NCBI RefSeq assembly: GCF_946478805.1
Contig: NZ_CAMLDC010000009.1
Coordinates: 116,394-180,393 of the forward strand
Direction of reading: 5' to 3'
Source: an uncultured Fluviicola sp.
Lineage (GTDB): Bacteria > Bacteroidota > Bacteroidia > Flavobacteriales > Crocinitomicaceae
DNA length: 64,000 nucleotides
Under the pieces are notes generated by a model. The model was not told the DNA's origin, ran no database searches, and saw nothing but the letters and a program-made list of their open reading frames with translations. A program made the position numbers and the translations under genes. Below, piece by piece: positions 1-10,600 of this stretch. Within the stretch, counting starts at the first letter, position 1; each line of letters begins with the position of its first letter.

Positions 1-1009
1 AATTCCCCTCCGCCGGATCATCCACATTCTGCGAATGCTTGTTACTCCAAAAAGGATCGTCATTATAAACATAACGTTGTCCACGTAAAGCACGTCCGAA
101 AACATAAACCGTTCCATTTTCATCCGTGATAATGAATTGCTCAAAGTCTTCGTAACGAACATATCGCTCTGCTTCATCCGGAACAAATGCGTCTTCGGAA
201 AATCCACTGGGTATTTTAGCAAAACCATTCTTCACGTATGGTAAAACACCTATTGCAGCCGCATAACTCGTAGATTTGGTCATATTGTTGTTTGCATCTC
301 TAAAAAGGTTCACTTCATTGATTCTCGAAAATTCCTGAGCAATTTGGTAAGTCTTCACAATATGAGCAATTTTCCAGTTTTCTACTTCTGTCAATGACCA
401 AACGTGGGATTTATTGGGGTTATTCGGTGTGCTAATGAATCCCGAGTTGTAAAAAGAATTCGATAATTTACCCGGAACGGAAATATGATATAGGTCACTT
501 AAAGGTTGTGCTCTGGAATCATCATTCTCAATGGCATCAAACCCCAAATATTGATTATTTGAAAAAGGATTAACAACCGTTCCATTAGTTGTAGCAAATT
601 TACCTTTCAGGACTTGCCCACCAGCTTCATTTATCGTATTATACATATCAGCTTCATGATACGTGGAAGAATAGTCAGGATAAAATGCACCAAAATCACG
701 TTTAATACTTCCAACCGGAAGAACCCAACCAAGGCCAACAGGACCACTTTGCTGATCTACTTTTATACCTGCCGTATAATTAAGCTGTATAGGGAAACTC
801 ATTGTTCTAGAAGAGACAGTAACTAAAGAAACTGTATTGGTCATTACGCCGGCTTGGCCAATAGACGAATTATCTGTTGATGCCTGCTTAGTCAGTTCTT
901 TTTTGGAAGCGGTAATCCCTTCCAATTTTTCTGTGAATGATTTAGTTGGTGCTTGAGAAAATAAAGCAAAAGGGAATAGAAGAATTCCCAATAAGGTGGT
1001 TTTTTTCAT
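1..1009 (-). CDS. Rhs/SpvB-like cell-surface protein, N-terminal part (cut by window edge)
   Basis: An open frame begins at an ATG at 1009 and runs without a stop through the left edge, so only the first 336 codons are present. It opens with a Sec signal peptide (MKKTTLLGILLFPFALFSQ) that predicts export. Around residues 60-90 is the pattern PIQLNYTAGIKVDQQSG followed by GLGWVLPVGSIKRD. In Bacteroidota this marks the start of very large Rhs/YD-repeat or SpvB-like surface proteins, where an IxLxYxxGIxVxxxxGxxGLGW signature precedes the repeats. The YD repeats and any C-terminal toxin or sorting domain would lie outside the window. The family call is from motif memory. No matching partner gene is visible upstream. 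Confidence 0.6.
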   Translation of the reverse strand, partial: MKKTTLLGILLFPFALFSQAPTKSFTEKLEGITASKKELTKQASTDNSSIGQAGVMTNTVSLVTVSSRTMSFPIQLNYTAGIKVDQQSGPVGLGWVLPVGSIKRDFGAFYPDYSSTYHEADMYNTINEAGGQVLKGKFATTNGTVVNPFSNNQYLGFDAIENDDSRAQPLSDLYHISVPGKLSNSFYNSGFISTPNNPNKSHVWSLTEVENWKIAHIVKTYQIAQEFSRINEVNLFRDANNNMTKSTSYAAAIGVLPYVKNGFAKIPSGFSEDAFVPDEAERYVRYEDFEQFIITDENGTVYVFGRALRGQRYVYNDDPFWSNKHSQNVDDPAEGN

Positions 1010-1440
1010 ATAGATTAGAATAAACAAATAATCATTGGTGTTAATTCTTCGCAAAAGGAAGCCCAACACTTATGAAGTTATTTTGATAATTTAGTTTCAG
1101 GTTTTAGTGGATATTAATTTTATTACTATCCAAATTTATGGCGCGAATATAGTCAGAATTTTCACACGCCTTTATAAAAGCAAAAAATTCAAGAAGAGCA
1201 AGGTAAAAGCATGATTTAAAGTATTTATCCCCCATACATAACGCCGTGCAGAGTGCAATTTTAATTAATATTGACAAAGATACTTTTCAAGATCGTAAAG
1301 GTTTTACGTTCTGATTTGTGTAAAGAATTCAGACTTGCTTGAACAAGCATCAAATGGTAATGTCAACTATAGAAATAATATACCAATTGGCTAAAACCAT
1401 TCTTTGATGAGCAATCTACTGTTTTCTTTCTTGGAATTAT
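1010..1440. other. Intergenic region without a recognisable gene
   Basis: These 430 bases are AT-rich and contain no frame that resembles a protein. The only structure noted is a short hairpin, TGCTTGAACAAGCA, near 1334-1348. No convincing TAnnTTTG promoter box was found for the surface-protein gene that starts at 1009. Confidence 0.6.
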
Positions 1441-1474
1441 AAAACAAAAAAGGATCGTCAAACTGACAATCCTT
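1441..1474 (-). terminator. Rho-independent terminator of the tRNA-fMet gene
   Basis: On the minus strand an 11-bp stem (AAGGATTGTCA / TGACGATCCTT, one G-U pair) with a 3-base loop is followed by a T-rich run. It starts 8 bases beyond the tRNA 3' end. Confidence 0.85.
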
Positions 1475-1481
1475 CTCTTAG

Positions 1482-1554
<73 letters not shown>

Positions 1555-1619
1555 ATATATCTTTTATAACTATTGCTATTTCTTCTTTATTCCTAACAGA
1601 CGTTTCCGTTATTGGACTG

Positions 1620-1649
1620 CAAAGATACGTGCTTTTTATTAATCCGCAA
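1620..1649 (-). promoter_or_regulatory. Bacteroidota-type promoter for tRNA-fMet
   Basis: On the minus strand a TTG (complement of 1647-1649) is separated by 19 bases from TATCTTTG (complement of 1620-1627). This fits the TTG / TAnnTTTG consensus of the Bacteroidota primary sigma factor. Transcription would start about 60 bases before the tRNA. Confidence 0.75.
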
Positions 1650-1790
1650 GCGTTTTTGGAAAAACTTTTTTAATTCATGTTATTAGAAACTGTACGGAAA
1701 ATCGCAACTCACTCTTTTCAAGTATTGCTAAACCGTTTTACTAAATAATTAGCAAGGTGCATCTTTGTCAAAACTTTTAAACTTAAAACG

Positions 1791-2192
1791 ATGACTCAGA
1801 AACCTTCATTTGCATTTATTGCCGCCAGTTGGGTAGCATTTGGAACAGGAATAATCGGATATTTCTCCGGCATTTTTGGTAACAAGGAACTTCAATTATC
1901 CGATAAGGGATACTATTTCACCGTCATTATGTTCGCCTTGTTTTCGGTAATCAGTGTCCAGAAAAGTGTGCGTGACCGATTGGAAGGAATTCCGGTAACA
2001 GATCTCTATTATGGAATTAGCTGGTTTTGCACCATTTTGTCCATTGCACTTTTGGTTGTTGGTTTGTGGAATGCCCATATGTGGGGAAGCGAGAAAGGAT
2101 TCTTTGCATTTTCATTTGTACTCGCTCTTTTTGGGGCCATAGCCATACAGAAAAATACCCGCGACTCGATTTCCAAAGAGAAACCATTCTAG
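1791..2192 (+). CDS. YiaA/YiaB-family inner-membrane protein
   Basis: The 133-residue protein has four predicted membrane segments arranged as two copies of a two-helix unit. The first copy carries EKGYYF-like and QKSVRDRLEGIPVTDLYY motifs (here DKGYYFTVIMFALFSVISVQ then KSVRDR). The second repeats this as EKGFFAFSFVLALFGAIAIQ then KNTRDS. This duplicated pattern is characteristic of the YiaA/YiaB two-helix domain. The molecular role of the family is unknown. It starts at an ATG, stands alone, and is followed by a strong terminator, so it is probably monocistronic. Confidence 0.85.
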   Translation: MTQKPSFAFIAASWVAFGTGIIGYFSGIFGNKELQLSDKGYYFTVIMFALFSVISVQKSVRDRLEGIPVTDLYYGISWFCTILSIALLVVGLWNAHMWGSEKGFFAFSFVLALFGAIAIQKNTRDSISKEKPF

Positions 2193-2218
2193 CCTGAATC
2201 AACGATAGAATGAAAAGA

Positions 2219-2250
2219 AACCTGTTTATGAATTGATAAACAGGTTTTTA
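2219..2250 (+). terminator. Terminator after the YiaA/B gene
   Basis: An 11-bp perfect stem, AACCTGTTTAT / ATAAACAGGTT, with a 6-base loop is followed by a T run. Confidence 0.85.
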
Positions 2251-2321
2251 GGTTTTACCCGAAATGCGGTTTCCAGGAAGTGAAATTTCGATTAATTAAC
2301 TTAGGAATTGGCGAGTTTCGG

Positions 2322-2351
2322 CTGTTTTTTAGAATAAGAAGCGTACCTTTG
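2322..2351 (+). promoter_or_regulatory. Probable promoter of era
   Basis: TACCTTTG at 2344-2351 matches TAnnTTTG exactly. Nineteen bases upstream is CTG, a one-base variant of the usual TTG. The predicted transcription start lies about 10 bases before the era ATG. Confidence 0.6.
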
Positions 2352-2368
2352 CACCAAATTTCTAGTAT

Positions 2369-3244
2369 ATGTCTCACAAATCAGCTTTCGTAAATATTGT
2401 TGGTAGCCCTAATGTTGGTAAATCGACCCTTATGAACGGATTGGTTGGTGAAAAGCTTTCCATCGTTACTTCCAAGGCACAAACAACTCGTCACCGTATC
2501 CATGGATTAGTGAACGGCGACGACCATCAAATCGTTTTTTCCGATACTCCGGGAGTTGTAAATGCCTCTTACAAATTGCATGAAGCAATGATGAGTTATG
2601 TGGAAAATTCGTTCAAGGATGCCGATATTTTGTTGTTCATCACAGACATGTCTGAAAATGAAATGAATCACAAGGAAACACTGGAACGGATTGTAAAATT
2701 GAAAATTCCGGTTCTGTTAATCTTGAATAAGATTGATTTGGCTGACCAAACGAAATTGGAAGAGCGCGTGCAATATTGGAAAGAGAAAGTTCCCAATGCG
2801 GAAATCATTCCAACTTCCGCTTTGCACAAATTCAATATCAACGTCATTTGGGATCGTATTTTGCAATTGGCTCCCGAAGGTCCTGCATACTTTGATAAGG
2901 ATGAATTATCGGATCGTCCGGTTCGGTTCTTTATTTCTGAAATGATCCGCGAAAAGATCTTTTTGCATTGCGACAAGGAAGTCCCTTACGCTTGCCAGGT
3001 AGAAATCGAATCGTATCAGGAAGCAGAAAACATCACACATATCCGTGCATTGATTATTGTAGAAAGAGATTCCCAGAAAGGAATCCTGATCGGTAAGAAA
3101 GGAGATATGTTAAAACGCATTGGCCGCGAATCACGCTTGGATATGGAAGCTTTCCTGGGTCAGAAAGTATTCTTGGAGACCTTTGTAAAAGTGGACAAAG
3201 ATTGGAGAGCCAGTGAACAAAAATTGAAAAAGTACGGGTATTAA
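2369..3244 (+). CDS. era: GTPase Era, ribosome biogenesis
   Basis: Era is a GTPase that binds the 3' end of 16S rRNA and helps mature the 30S subunit. The 291-residue protein has the usual family length. The GTP-binding motifs are in order: G1 GSPNVGKS at residues 12-19, G3 DTPG at 59-62, G4 NKID near 120 and G5 TSA near 150. The C-terminal third is the RNA-binding KH domain, with the GILIGKKGDMLKRIG signature near residues 233-247. It sits 56 bases upstream of der in the same direction, a common arrangement in Bacteroidota, so the two GTPases are probably co-transcribed. Confidence 0.97.
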   Translation: MSHKSAFVNIVGSPNVGKSTLMNGLVGEKLSIVTSKAQTTRHRIHGLVNGDDHQIVFSDTPGVVNASYKLHEAMMSYVENSFKDADILLFITDMSENEMNHKETLERIVKLKIPVLLILNKIDLADQTKLEERVQYWKEKVPNAEIIPTSALHKFNINVIWDRILQLAPEGPAYFDKDELSDRPVRFFISEMIREKIFLHCDKEVPYACQVEIESYQEAENITHIRALIIVERDSQKGILIGKKGDMLKRIGRESRLDMEAFLGQKVFLETFVKVDKDWRASEQKLKKYGY

Positions 3245-3300
3245 TAATACCCGGGATTATCTATAACGCAGTGCTGTGAAGTACGTCTAAAAAACAAAAA

Positions 3301-4611
3301 ATGGGAAATATTATTGCCATCGTAGGACGCCCGAATGTAGGAAAGTCCACCCTGTTCAACCGCTTAACTGAAAGTAATCACGCCATCGTAAAAGAAATAA
3401 GTGGTGTGACGCGCGATCGCATCTATGGCCGTGGTGAATGGAACGGGATTCCGTTTTCAGTAATTGATACCGGGGGTTACGTAAAAGGTTCAGAAGATAT
3501 TTTTGAAGGAGAAATCCGCAAACAAGTTGAAATTGCAATTGAAGAAGCGAATGTCATCTTATTTGTAGTGGATGCCACAACCGGAATCGTCGATTTGGAT
3601 GAAACGGTTGCGAAAATTCTACGCAAATCCAAAAAGAAAGTATTGGTAATTGCCAATAAAGTGGACAACAACGATCGTGTCGGAATGTCTGCCGAATTCT
3701 GGTCTTTCGGCTTAGGGGAAGTATTTGATTTATCTGCTGCGAACGGTTCGGGTACAGGAGAAATCCTGGATGAAGTTGTCACACACTTTGACAAGGAAGA
3801 TCCCCGTGGAGAAGAAGAAGCGAATTTACCTCGTATCGCTGTTGTGGGGAAACCAAATGTTGGTAAATCTTCGATGATTAATGCATTTACCGGTGAAGAA
3901 CGAAATATTGTAACAGACATCTCCGGAACAACCAGGGATTCTATTGATACACGCTATAAAGCTTTTGGCTTTGATTTTATGTTGATTGATACAGCAGGAA
4001 TCAGGAAGAAAGCGAAAGTAACGGAAGACATTGAATACTATTCGGTATTGCGTTCCGTCCGTACTATTGAAGATTCAGACATCTGTATTTTCATGATCGA
4101 TGCCACTGAAGGAATCCAAAAACAGGATTTGACTATCTATTACATGATTGAGAAAAACCACAAAGGAGTGGTTGTTTTAGTCAATAAATGGGATTTAGTT
4201 GAAAAAGATACGATGACTGCTGTTGAATATGAAAAGAACCTAAGAAACGATTTGGCTCCTTACAATGATGTGCCGATCATCTTTACTTCTGCGCTTACGA
4301 AACAGCGGATTCATAAAGCTTTGGAAAAAGCAATGGATGTTTTTGCAAATCGTACACGAAAGATTTCAACTTCCGAATTGAATGACCGACTGCTTCCGAT
4401 AATCGATAGTAATCCACCGCCATCCTTAAAAGGGAAATATGTGAAGATCAAGTACGTGCAACAGTTGCCCACTCATGCTCCTGCATTTGCATTCTTCTGT
4501 AATTTACCACAATACATCCCGGATTCTTACAAACGTTTCCTGGAGAATCGTTTACGTGAAATGTACGATTTTGAAGGGGTTCCGGTGAGAATCTATTTTA
4601 GAAAGAAATAA
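3301..4611 (+). CDS. der: Ribosome-assembly GTPase Der (EngA), double GTPase
   Basis: Der carries two tandem GTPase domains and acts in assembly of the 50S subunit. The 436-residue protein shows a first P-loop GRPNVGKST at residues 8-16 with DTGG, and a second P-loop GKPNVGKSS near 182-190 with DTAG. The NKxD motifs are NKVD and NKWD. The C-terminal KH-like domain ends in a basic tail (RIYFRKK). All key residues are present. The gene follows era and is followed by a hairpin terminator shared with the convergent gene. Confidence 0.97.
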   Translation: MGNIIAIVGRPNVGKSTLFNRLTESNHAIVKEISGVTRDRIYGRGEWNGIPFSVIDTGGYVKGSEDIFEGEIRKQVEIAIEEANVILFVVDATTGIVDLDETVAKILRKSKKKVLVIANKVDNNDRVGMSAEFWSFGLGEVFDLSAANGSGTGEILDEVVTHFDKEDPRGEEEANLPRIAVVGKPNVGKSSMINAFTGEERNIVTDISGTTRDSIDTRYKAFGFDFMLIDTAGIRKKAKVTEDIEYYSVLRSVRTIEDSDICIFMIDATEGIQKQDLTIYYMIEKNHKGVVVLVNKWDLVEKDTMTAVEYEKNLRNDLAPYNDVPIIFTSALTKQRIHKALEKAMDVFANRTRKISTSELNDRLLPIIDSNPPPSLKGKYVKIKYVQQLPTHAPAFAFFCNLPQYIPDSYKRFLENRLREMYDFEGVPVRIYFRKK

Positions 4612-4640
4612 GAGAAAGCACTGCTTTCGATTCGAATCAG

Positions 4641-4657
4641 ACAAACGTTAGTGCAGT
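4641..4657. repeat. Short dispersed sequence, copy A
   Basis: ACAAACGTTAGTGCAGT here matches ACAAGCGTTAGTGCAGT at 16061-16077 at 16 of 17 positions. Both copies are intergenic. Its nature is unknown. Confidence 0.4.
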
Positions 4658-4693
4658 CGTAAAGACTGATCATTTTTCTATAAAAACAAAAAG

Positions 4694-4724
4694 GTGCCTT
4701 CGACTTCGCTCAGGCACTTTTTTT
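4694..4724. terminator. Bidirectional terminator between der and the MBL-fold gene
   Basis: The stem GTGCCT / AGGCAC has A and T runs on both sides, so it can stop transcription from either strand. It lies between convergent genes. The arm and loop contain CCTTCGACTTCGCTCAGG, which resembles a short dispersed element that I recall from many environmental bacterial genomes. Confidence 0.75.
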
Positions 4725-4741
4725 AATTAGACTAATTTATT

Positions 4742-5383
4742 TTAAAACTGTAAAATATAATTCGTGCGTTTCTCTTCTCCAATCGTCGTTGTAGGACCAT
4801 GTCCCGGATAAACAACCGTATTGTCAGGCAAAGTGAATATGCGTTCCAGGATCGTCTTCTTCAATACTTCTATCGATCCGCCAGGTAAATCCACGCGACC
4901 AAAACTTCCTTTGAACAAGATGTCTCCACCGATCAACAGGTTATCCGACTCACTGTAAAAGGCAACATGACCTACAGCATGTCCCGGTCCGAAAATCACC
5001 TTCAGTTCCAGATCACCGAACATCAAAATCTGGTTATCCGTCAGATAATCCGTCGGTTCCGGAGATGGCACATATGCAGATAATCCATACATCTGGGCTG
5101 AACGTTCCGCAAAACTCAATGTAAATAACTCTTCCTTATGCGCCATTAGAGGAATCCCAAAATGATTTACAAAAAAGGCGTTCCCGGTAATGTGATCGAT
5201 GTGACAATGCGTATTCAACACTGCATGAACCTTCAGGTTATTTTCCTGAATGAAATCAATCCATTCCTGTTGTTCATACCGTTCATAACAACTCGGATCG
5301 ATGATTACCGCGTCACCTTGTCCGTTATAAACGATCGAACCGTTTTGTTGAATGGGATTACCCGTAAAAATCTCAACTTTCAT
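4742..5383 (-). CDS. Metallo-beta-lactamase-fold hydrolase (glyoxalase II-like)
   Basis: The 213-residue protein carries the full metal-binding set of the hydroxyacylglutathione hydrolase-like branch. This is THCHIDH at residues 58-64, GPGHAVGH near 132, GGDILF near 153 and YPGHGPTT near 195. Proteins of this kind hydrolyse thioesters such as S-lactoylglutathione, or related small-molecule esters. At this length, lacking the long C-terminal domain of true GloB, the substrate cannot be assigned. The start codon directly abuts the stop codon of the upstream secreted-protein gene on the same strand, so they may share a message, although their roles look unrelated. Confidence 0.88.
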   Translation of the reverse strand: MKVEIFTGNPIQQNGSIVYNGQGDAVIIDPSCYERYEQQEWIDFIQENNLKVHAVLNTHCHIDHITGNAFFVNHFGIPLMAHKEELFTLSFAERSAQMYGLSAYVPSPEPTDYLTDNQILMFGDLELKVIFGPGHAVGHVAFYSESDNLLIGGDILFKGSFGRVDLPGGSIEVLKKTILERIFTLPDNTVVYPGHGPTTTIGEEKRTNYILQF

Positions 5384-7477
5384 TTAGCGAATCACATTGA
5401 TATGTCCATTAAATCTATACTTTTTATCGCTTATAAGCTCTCTTGTTTCCAGAGTCCAAGTATATTCTCCGCAAGGTACGATTTTCCCGTGATAAGTTCC
5501 ATCCCAATAAGCCTTCGGATCATGACTTTCCCAAATCACTTCCCCCCAACGATTAAATATCTGCAAGTTAAATTGTTGAATATCTATTCCATCAACGTAC
5601 AAGAACCAGTTTTGATTAAATTCATCTCCATCAGGAGTAAATGCATTTGGTGCATACAAAATAACATCCGTCAAAACCTGCACAATTTTGGTTACTGAAT
5701 CCACACATCCGTTTGCATTGGTCACGATCAACGTGACGTTGTAATTTCCAACAATACCTGCTGGAAAATCAACGTTTACATTTTCAGAAGAAGCAGTTGC
5801 CGGCGTTCCTCCTTCAATAAGCCAACTGTAATTTACAACATCTGTTGAACTATTATTATTCAGCATAACATTCGTTTCAAAAATCGTTGTTGGATTTGGA
5901 GAAATATGAAAATCTGCTGTCGGACCATAAACTTCAATCATATTCGTAAACGTACTCGAATAGACACATCCACTGTCGGAAACAGTAGTAATACTCACAG
6001 TGTATGATCCGGATGACTCATACGTATGTGAACAAGTATCCAACCCATTCGTTGTAATTGTTGGCGTCCCATCACCGAAATTAATCGTACTTGTTATTAC
6101 ATTTCCAGGACCAGCGGTATTATTAGAGAAAATTACATGATGAGGGAAACAACCCACTGTAACATCGGGTGTCAGTATCGGATTCAATGGTTGTGGTACC
6201 ACAATTGTCATAAATGCAGTGTCCGGTATTGATCCACATGCTTCGGTCAGAATCACTCCGTATTGTGTTGTTTGATTTGTTGTTACATTAATTGTTGTAC
6301 CTGTTCCAACAACTCCGCTGTTCGTAAACCAGGTAAAAGTATACGGCAAAGAGCCTCCAGATCCTGTGGCGGTAACTGTCGAGACATCTCCCGGGCACAC
6401 AACCAAATCCGGTGAAATGGAAGTGATTAGTGGCAGCGATATCAATGGTTCATTAATTACGAAATCTTCCGTATCTGCACATCCGGTAGCATTGGAGACT
6501 ACAACCTGATAAGTTCCTGCAGCTAACCCATTTATAACGAATGGTGTTGGAATCGGGATATTCGGACCACCATTCAACGAATATTGTGTTGCGTTTGTAA
6601 CTGTTAAAGTAGCTGAGCCATTTGGTATTCCGGGACAAGTTGCATCCGTTGTAACAGCAGCAACCGTCGTATTAATTTCCGTTACGGTAATAATCGCAGA
6701 CGAGATGCATCCGCTGGAATCTACCGTATAAGTATATGCTCCCGGATTCATTGTAATTGGATTATAAGGCATGTTCACTGTTGCACCTGCTGAATTCGTC
6801 CATGCTCCGTTCGCGGACGCTCCCGGTCCCAACAAGGGAAACAAATCCGTAGATGCGCCCTGGGAACAAATACTCAATGTATTATTCGTTCCCGGATTTG
6901 GTGGATTCTGACAGGGATTCGAGCAACATTCGAAAATAATAGAATCAATGATCAATCCACAGGCAGGACCCGGTCGATTGTAATTAAATGACAGGTTTGT
7001 TATCGGCCCAGTCCATTCTACCCAACCACGTGCATTGTCCATATTCGAATTTACTTGTGTAGAATTCCCGGGATTAGAAAAATGACCTATTACATCTGTC
7101 AAACCATTGTAAGGAGTGGAAATAGCACTTAAATACTCATTCTGTCCACCATCCAAATCAGTAAATTGAATACGTAAATTACAAACCGGTTGAGAAAATG
7201 TAATTGAAACGGGAATGCTTAATGAGGGGTCAAAAATATAGCTCGGTGTTATTAATCCTGTCGTATAAGTGGGGTTACCCGAAGTAGAAATGTTACTGAA
7301 TCCGATAGAAGAGGTAAAAGCATACGTTACCTGACCATTACAAAAATTAAAAGATGGACTCGAAGCCGATGTAACAGAACTTCCCGAAACCCAGGATAAG
7401 TTATCTGAAACCGTTTGAGCATTAGAAATAAGTGCCTGAAAAAGCAATAAGCTTATTAATACTATTTTCCTTTTCAC
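5384..7477 (-). CDS. Secreted adhesin-like protein with PKD domains and CHU_C (T9SS type B) C-terminus
   Basis: The 697-residue protein starts at a GTG, which gives a classic signal peptide (MKRKIVLISLLLFQALISNA). Residues about 20-190 form an unidentified lectin-like beta domain. After that come Ig/PKD-like beta-sandwich repeats, with INFGDGTPTITT and CSHTYESSGSYTVSI marking a PKD domain near 460-520. The last 95 residues are the CHU_C / gliding-motility-associated C-terminal domain (YAPNAFTPDGDEFN, FNRWGEVIWES, WDGTYHGKIVPCGEYTW). This domain directs export and surface attachment through T9SS. Residues about 195-697 are closely similar to the end of the next gene upstream, indicating tandem duplication. 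An adhesive role is inferred. Confidence 0.9.
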   Translation of the reverse strand: MKRKIVLISLLLFQALISNAQTVSDNLSWVSGSSVTSASSPSFNFCNGQVTYAFTSSIGFSNISTSGNPTYTTGLITPSYIFDPSLSIPVSITFSQPVCNLRIQFTDLDGGQNEYLSAISTPYNGLTDVIGHFSNPGNSTQVNSNMDNARGWVEWTGPITNLSFNYNRPGPACGLIIDSIIFECCSNPCQNPPNPGTNNTLSICSQGASTDLFPLLGPGASANGAWTNSAGATVNMPYNPITMNPGAYTYTVDSSGCISSAIITVTEINTTVAAVTTDATCPGIPNGSATLTVTNATQYSLNGGPNIPIPTPFVINGLAAGTYQVVVSNATGCADTEDFVINEPLISLPLITSISPDLVVCPGDVSTVTATGSGGSLPYTFTWFTNSGVVGTGTTINVTTNQTTQYGVILTEACGSIPDTAFMTIVVPQPLNPILTPDVTVGCFPHHVIFSNNTAGPGNVITSTINFGDGTPTITTNGLDTCSHTYESSGSYTVSITTVSDSGCVYSSTFTNMIEVYGPTADFHISPNPTTIFETNVMLNNNSSTDVVNYSWLIEGGTPATASSENVNVDFPAGIVGNYNVTLIVTNANGCVDSVTKIVQVLTDVILYAPNAFTPDGDEFNQNWFLYVDGIDIQQFNLQIFNRWGEVIWESHDPKAYWDGTYHGKIVPCGEYTWTLETRELISDKKYRFNGHINVIR

Positions 7478-7519
7478 ACAAACACAATTTAGGCGGTTAA
7501 CTAATTTATCACATAATCC

Positions 7520-7551
7520 AAAAACACTTGGCTCTTTACCAAGTGTTTTTT
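7520..7551. terminator. Terminator between the two CHU_C genes
   Basis: A 12-bp perfect stem, AAAAACACTTGG / CCAAGTGTTTTT, with a 7-base loop ends in A/T runs on both sides. On the minus strand it ends the transcript of the 7625-11290 gene, so the downstream paralogue probably has its own promoter. Confidence 0.85.
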
Positions 7552-7624
7552 AGAAATGCTTTTCTTTATAATCTGATCAATTGACCATTATTTTTTATAA
7601 CATCTAATGAAATATTGACTTTCA

Positions 7625-10600
7625 TCAACGCATGACGTTGATATATCCGTTAAAGGTATACTTTTTATCGCTGACTAATTCCTTTGTTTCCAAAATCCAG
7701 TTGTATTGTCCGTTCGGAACAATTTTTCCCTGGTAGGTTCCATCCCATGCACCGTTAGGATCATTACTTTCCCAAACCACCTCTCCCCAGCGGTTGAATA
7801 CCAGCAAATTAAATTGTTGGATATCTATTCCATCTATATGCAGAAACCACGTCTGATTGAATTCATCACCATCGGGAGTAAATGTGTTCGGTGCATATAA
7901 AATGACATCACTCAACACCTGGGCAATCTTAGTTACTGAATCAATACATCCGTTCGCATTTGTTACAATTAAGGTAACATTGTAATTTCCAACAACTCCT
8001 TCCGGTAAATCAACGCTTACATCCTCAAAGAACGATTGATTTGGCGTTGCACCCGGAATTGACCAGCTATAGTTAACCACATCTGTCGAACTATTGTTGT
8101 TCAGCAGGATGTGCGTTTCGAAAATCGTAGTCGGATTAGGAGAAATATTGAAATCGGCATCCGGTTTATCAAATACCGTAATCATATTTGTAAAGGTATT
8201 CGAATAGGTACATCCAGTATCAGAAATGGATACAATGCTTACGGTATAAACTCCCGGGTGTTCGTAGGTATGCGAGCACGTATCCAATGCATTGGTTGTG
8301 ATAGTTGATGTTCCATCACCAAAATCAATGGTACTAAGTAAAGGTGCTCCAGGTCCTGGGGTATTGTTGGAAAAAATCACGTGATGAGGATAACAACCAT
8401 CAGCATCGTCCGGTGTAAGTATCAAGTCGAGAGGTTGAGGAACTGTTATAATCATACAAGCACTATCGGGAGCTGATCCACAAGCTTCTGACAATACGAC
8501 ACAATACTGAGTTGTTGCAACCGTATTAACCGTAATCGGAGAACCGACACCTTGAATTCCGGTATTGGTGAACCATGTAAATGTATAAGCTGTGGAACCA
8601 CCCGTTCCGGTTGCGGTCAATGTTGCAGCATCACCTGAACATGTTACCAAATCCGGAGTTATCGATGTAATGGATAAAGCGGGAGGCTCATTGATTATGA
8701 AATCAGCCGTATCTGTGCATCCTCCAACATTGAATACGACTACTTCGTAGGATCTTGCTGACAAACCATTGATAACAAATGGAGTTGGAATTGGTGTATT
8801 CGGACCTCCATCCAACGAATATTCCGTGGCATTTGTAGCTGTTAACGTTGCTGATCCGTTTGGCATTCCATGACAGTTAGAGGCAGTTGGAACCGCTGTA
8901 ACCGTAGGATTAATTTCGGTCACTGTAATCGTTGCAGAAGAAATACATCCATTCGAATCAACGCTGTAAGTGTAAATCCCCGGATTCATTGTAATTGGGT
9001 CGTATGGCATCGTAACTGCGGCTCCGGCAGGATTCTTCCAGGTTCCATTCGGGGAAGCTCCAGGTCCTAAAAGAGGAAATAAATCCGTCGGTGTTCCTTG
9101 AGCACAAATGGTCAATGTATTATTCGTTCCCGGATTTGCAGATGCCGAAATATTCACATTCACCTGATCTGTTGTTACACACAAAGGATGTCCTGTCGGA
9201 TAAACCGACAAAGTCAATGTGGTGTTTCCGTTTACAGTAGCCATCGGATCAAGGATAGCCGGATTTGAAACTGCAGCAGCAGGAGTCCAGGCATACGTCA
9301 GGTTACCCAAGCAATTCCCGGTTAAATTGTGAACAGATGTCGAAGCATTCCCATTCGTTCCGTCAGATAGTACAACTGCCCCGGCAGCATCCAATACTTC
9401 ATATGAACATTCATTAATAAATGATCCCGCACCATCAAACTGAACAGTAAACGCTGCACCATTTGGAATCGATAAGTTAAATGAAGACGTAAGGCCCCCA
9501 GGAATCGTAAATGTTGAAGTTACCCCATTGACAATTACAATCAAACTATTCCCATTCCATCCGTCTCCCCAGGAATCCACCAGGTTGAAGGTATAATCAC
9601 AACTGTTGTTACCTCCGACGATATTTCCATCCAATTGAATCGGTGTTCCATTACAGATCGTAGCGTCTGGTCCTGCATCTGCCTGCGGGTTTGCATTTAC
9701 GGTAACTGTAACACTGGAATCATTCTGACAACCATAGTTATCCAAAACCACATACGTATAGGTATATGTTCCCGCAGCAGTCGGGTTAACAGTTAATACA
9801 TCTCCATTCGGAGACATTGTTGCGAAAATAGCAGGCATTACCCAGTAAGAAGAATCGCTTCCTAACCCGATTTGGGGTTCGAAAACCGTTACCGGTGGAT
9901 ATAGAGAAGGATCTAAATTGATGGAAAAAGAGAATAATGTACCGTCGTCAGCAGCCCAGTTATCGATTACTGTAAGTGTCCAGATTCCGTTCAAAGGACA
10001 ACCGATCAAATTCGTAAACGGTTGAATCGGTTCATAATCCCCTGCTGGAATAGTTCCACCAAAACCATTGTTGTTTGCCCAATCCACCCATGTTTCAGTT
10101 GCTGTAGGCGTAAAACAATAAGTATATGGAATACCTTGTGTTGTAGGATCACTGCAGTCGACGTTATCCAATGGATTCGGTTCCCCGATTTGAGTACCAC
10201 CCCCGCCTTGCTGGTGTAAAATCTGATTTTGGCCATTCGGACATTCAACGATGATAACCAAATCACCCATGAATGAATGCTCCAATCCCAAACACAGACT
10301 TTGGATATCGCTCAATTGGGTAATTGTTGACCCGGCCGCAAATCCTGTTTGCATAATTTGAACATCCTGGGAAACCCCTAATAAAGTATCAGGTAAACAC
10401 CCGTCATCAATTGTTTGGGAACCGGGGAAACCATTCCAAAGTACTTCGTAAAAATCAGGATCCGCCGTCAATGTAGCATTTTCACCCAAACACAAGGTCG
10501 TATCTCCGGGGAACCCGATAAACGATGGAATAGTAGCCACAAAAACTTGTAAATCGATCAGATTCGTGTTTCCACAACCATTGTTATCCGTAAGGAATAA

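Noticed and set aside
3477..3920. Minus-strand frame of 147 codons inside der
   Set aside because: It is a shadow of a conserved GTPase gene, rich in serine and threonine from reversed codons.
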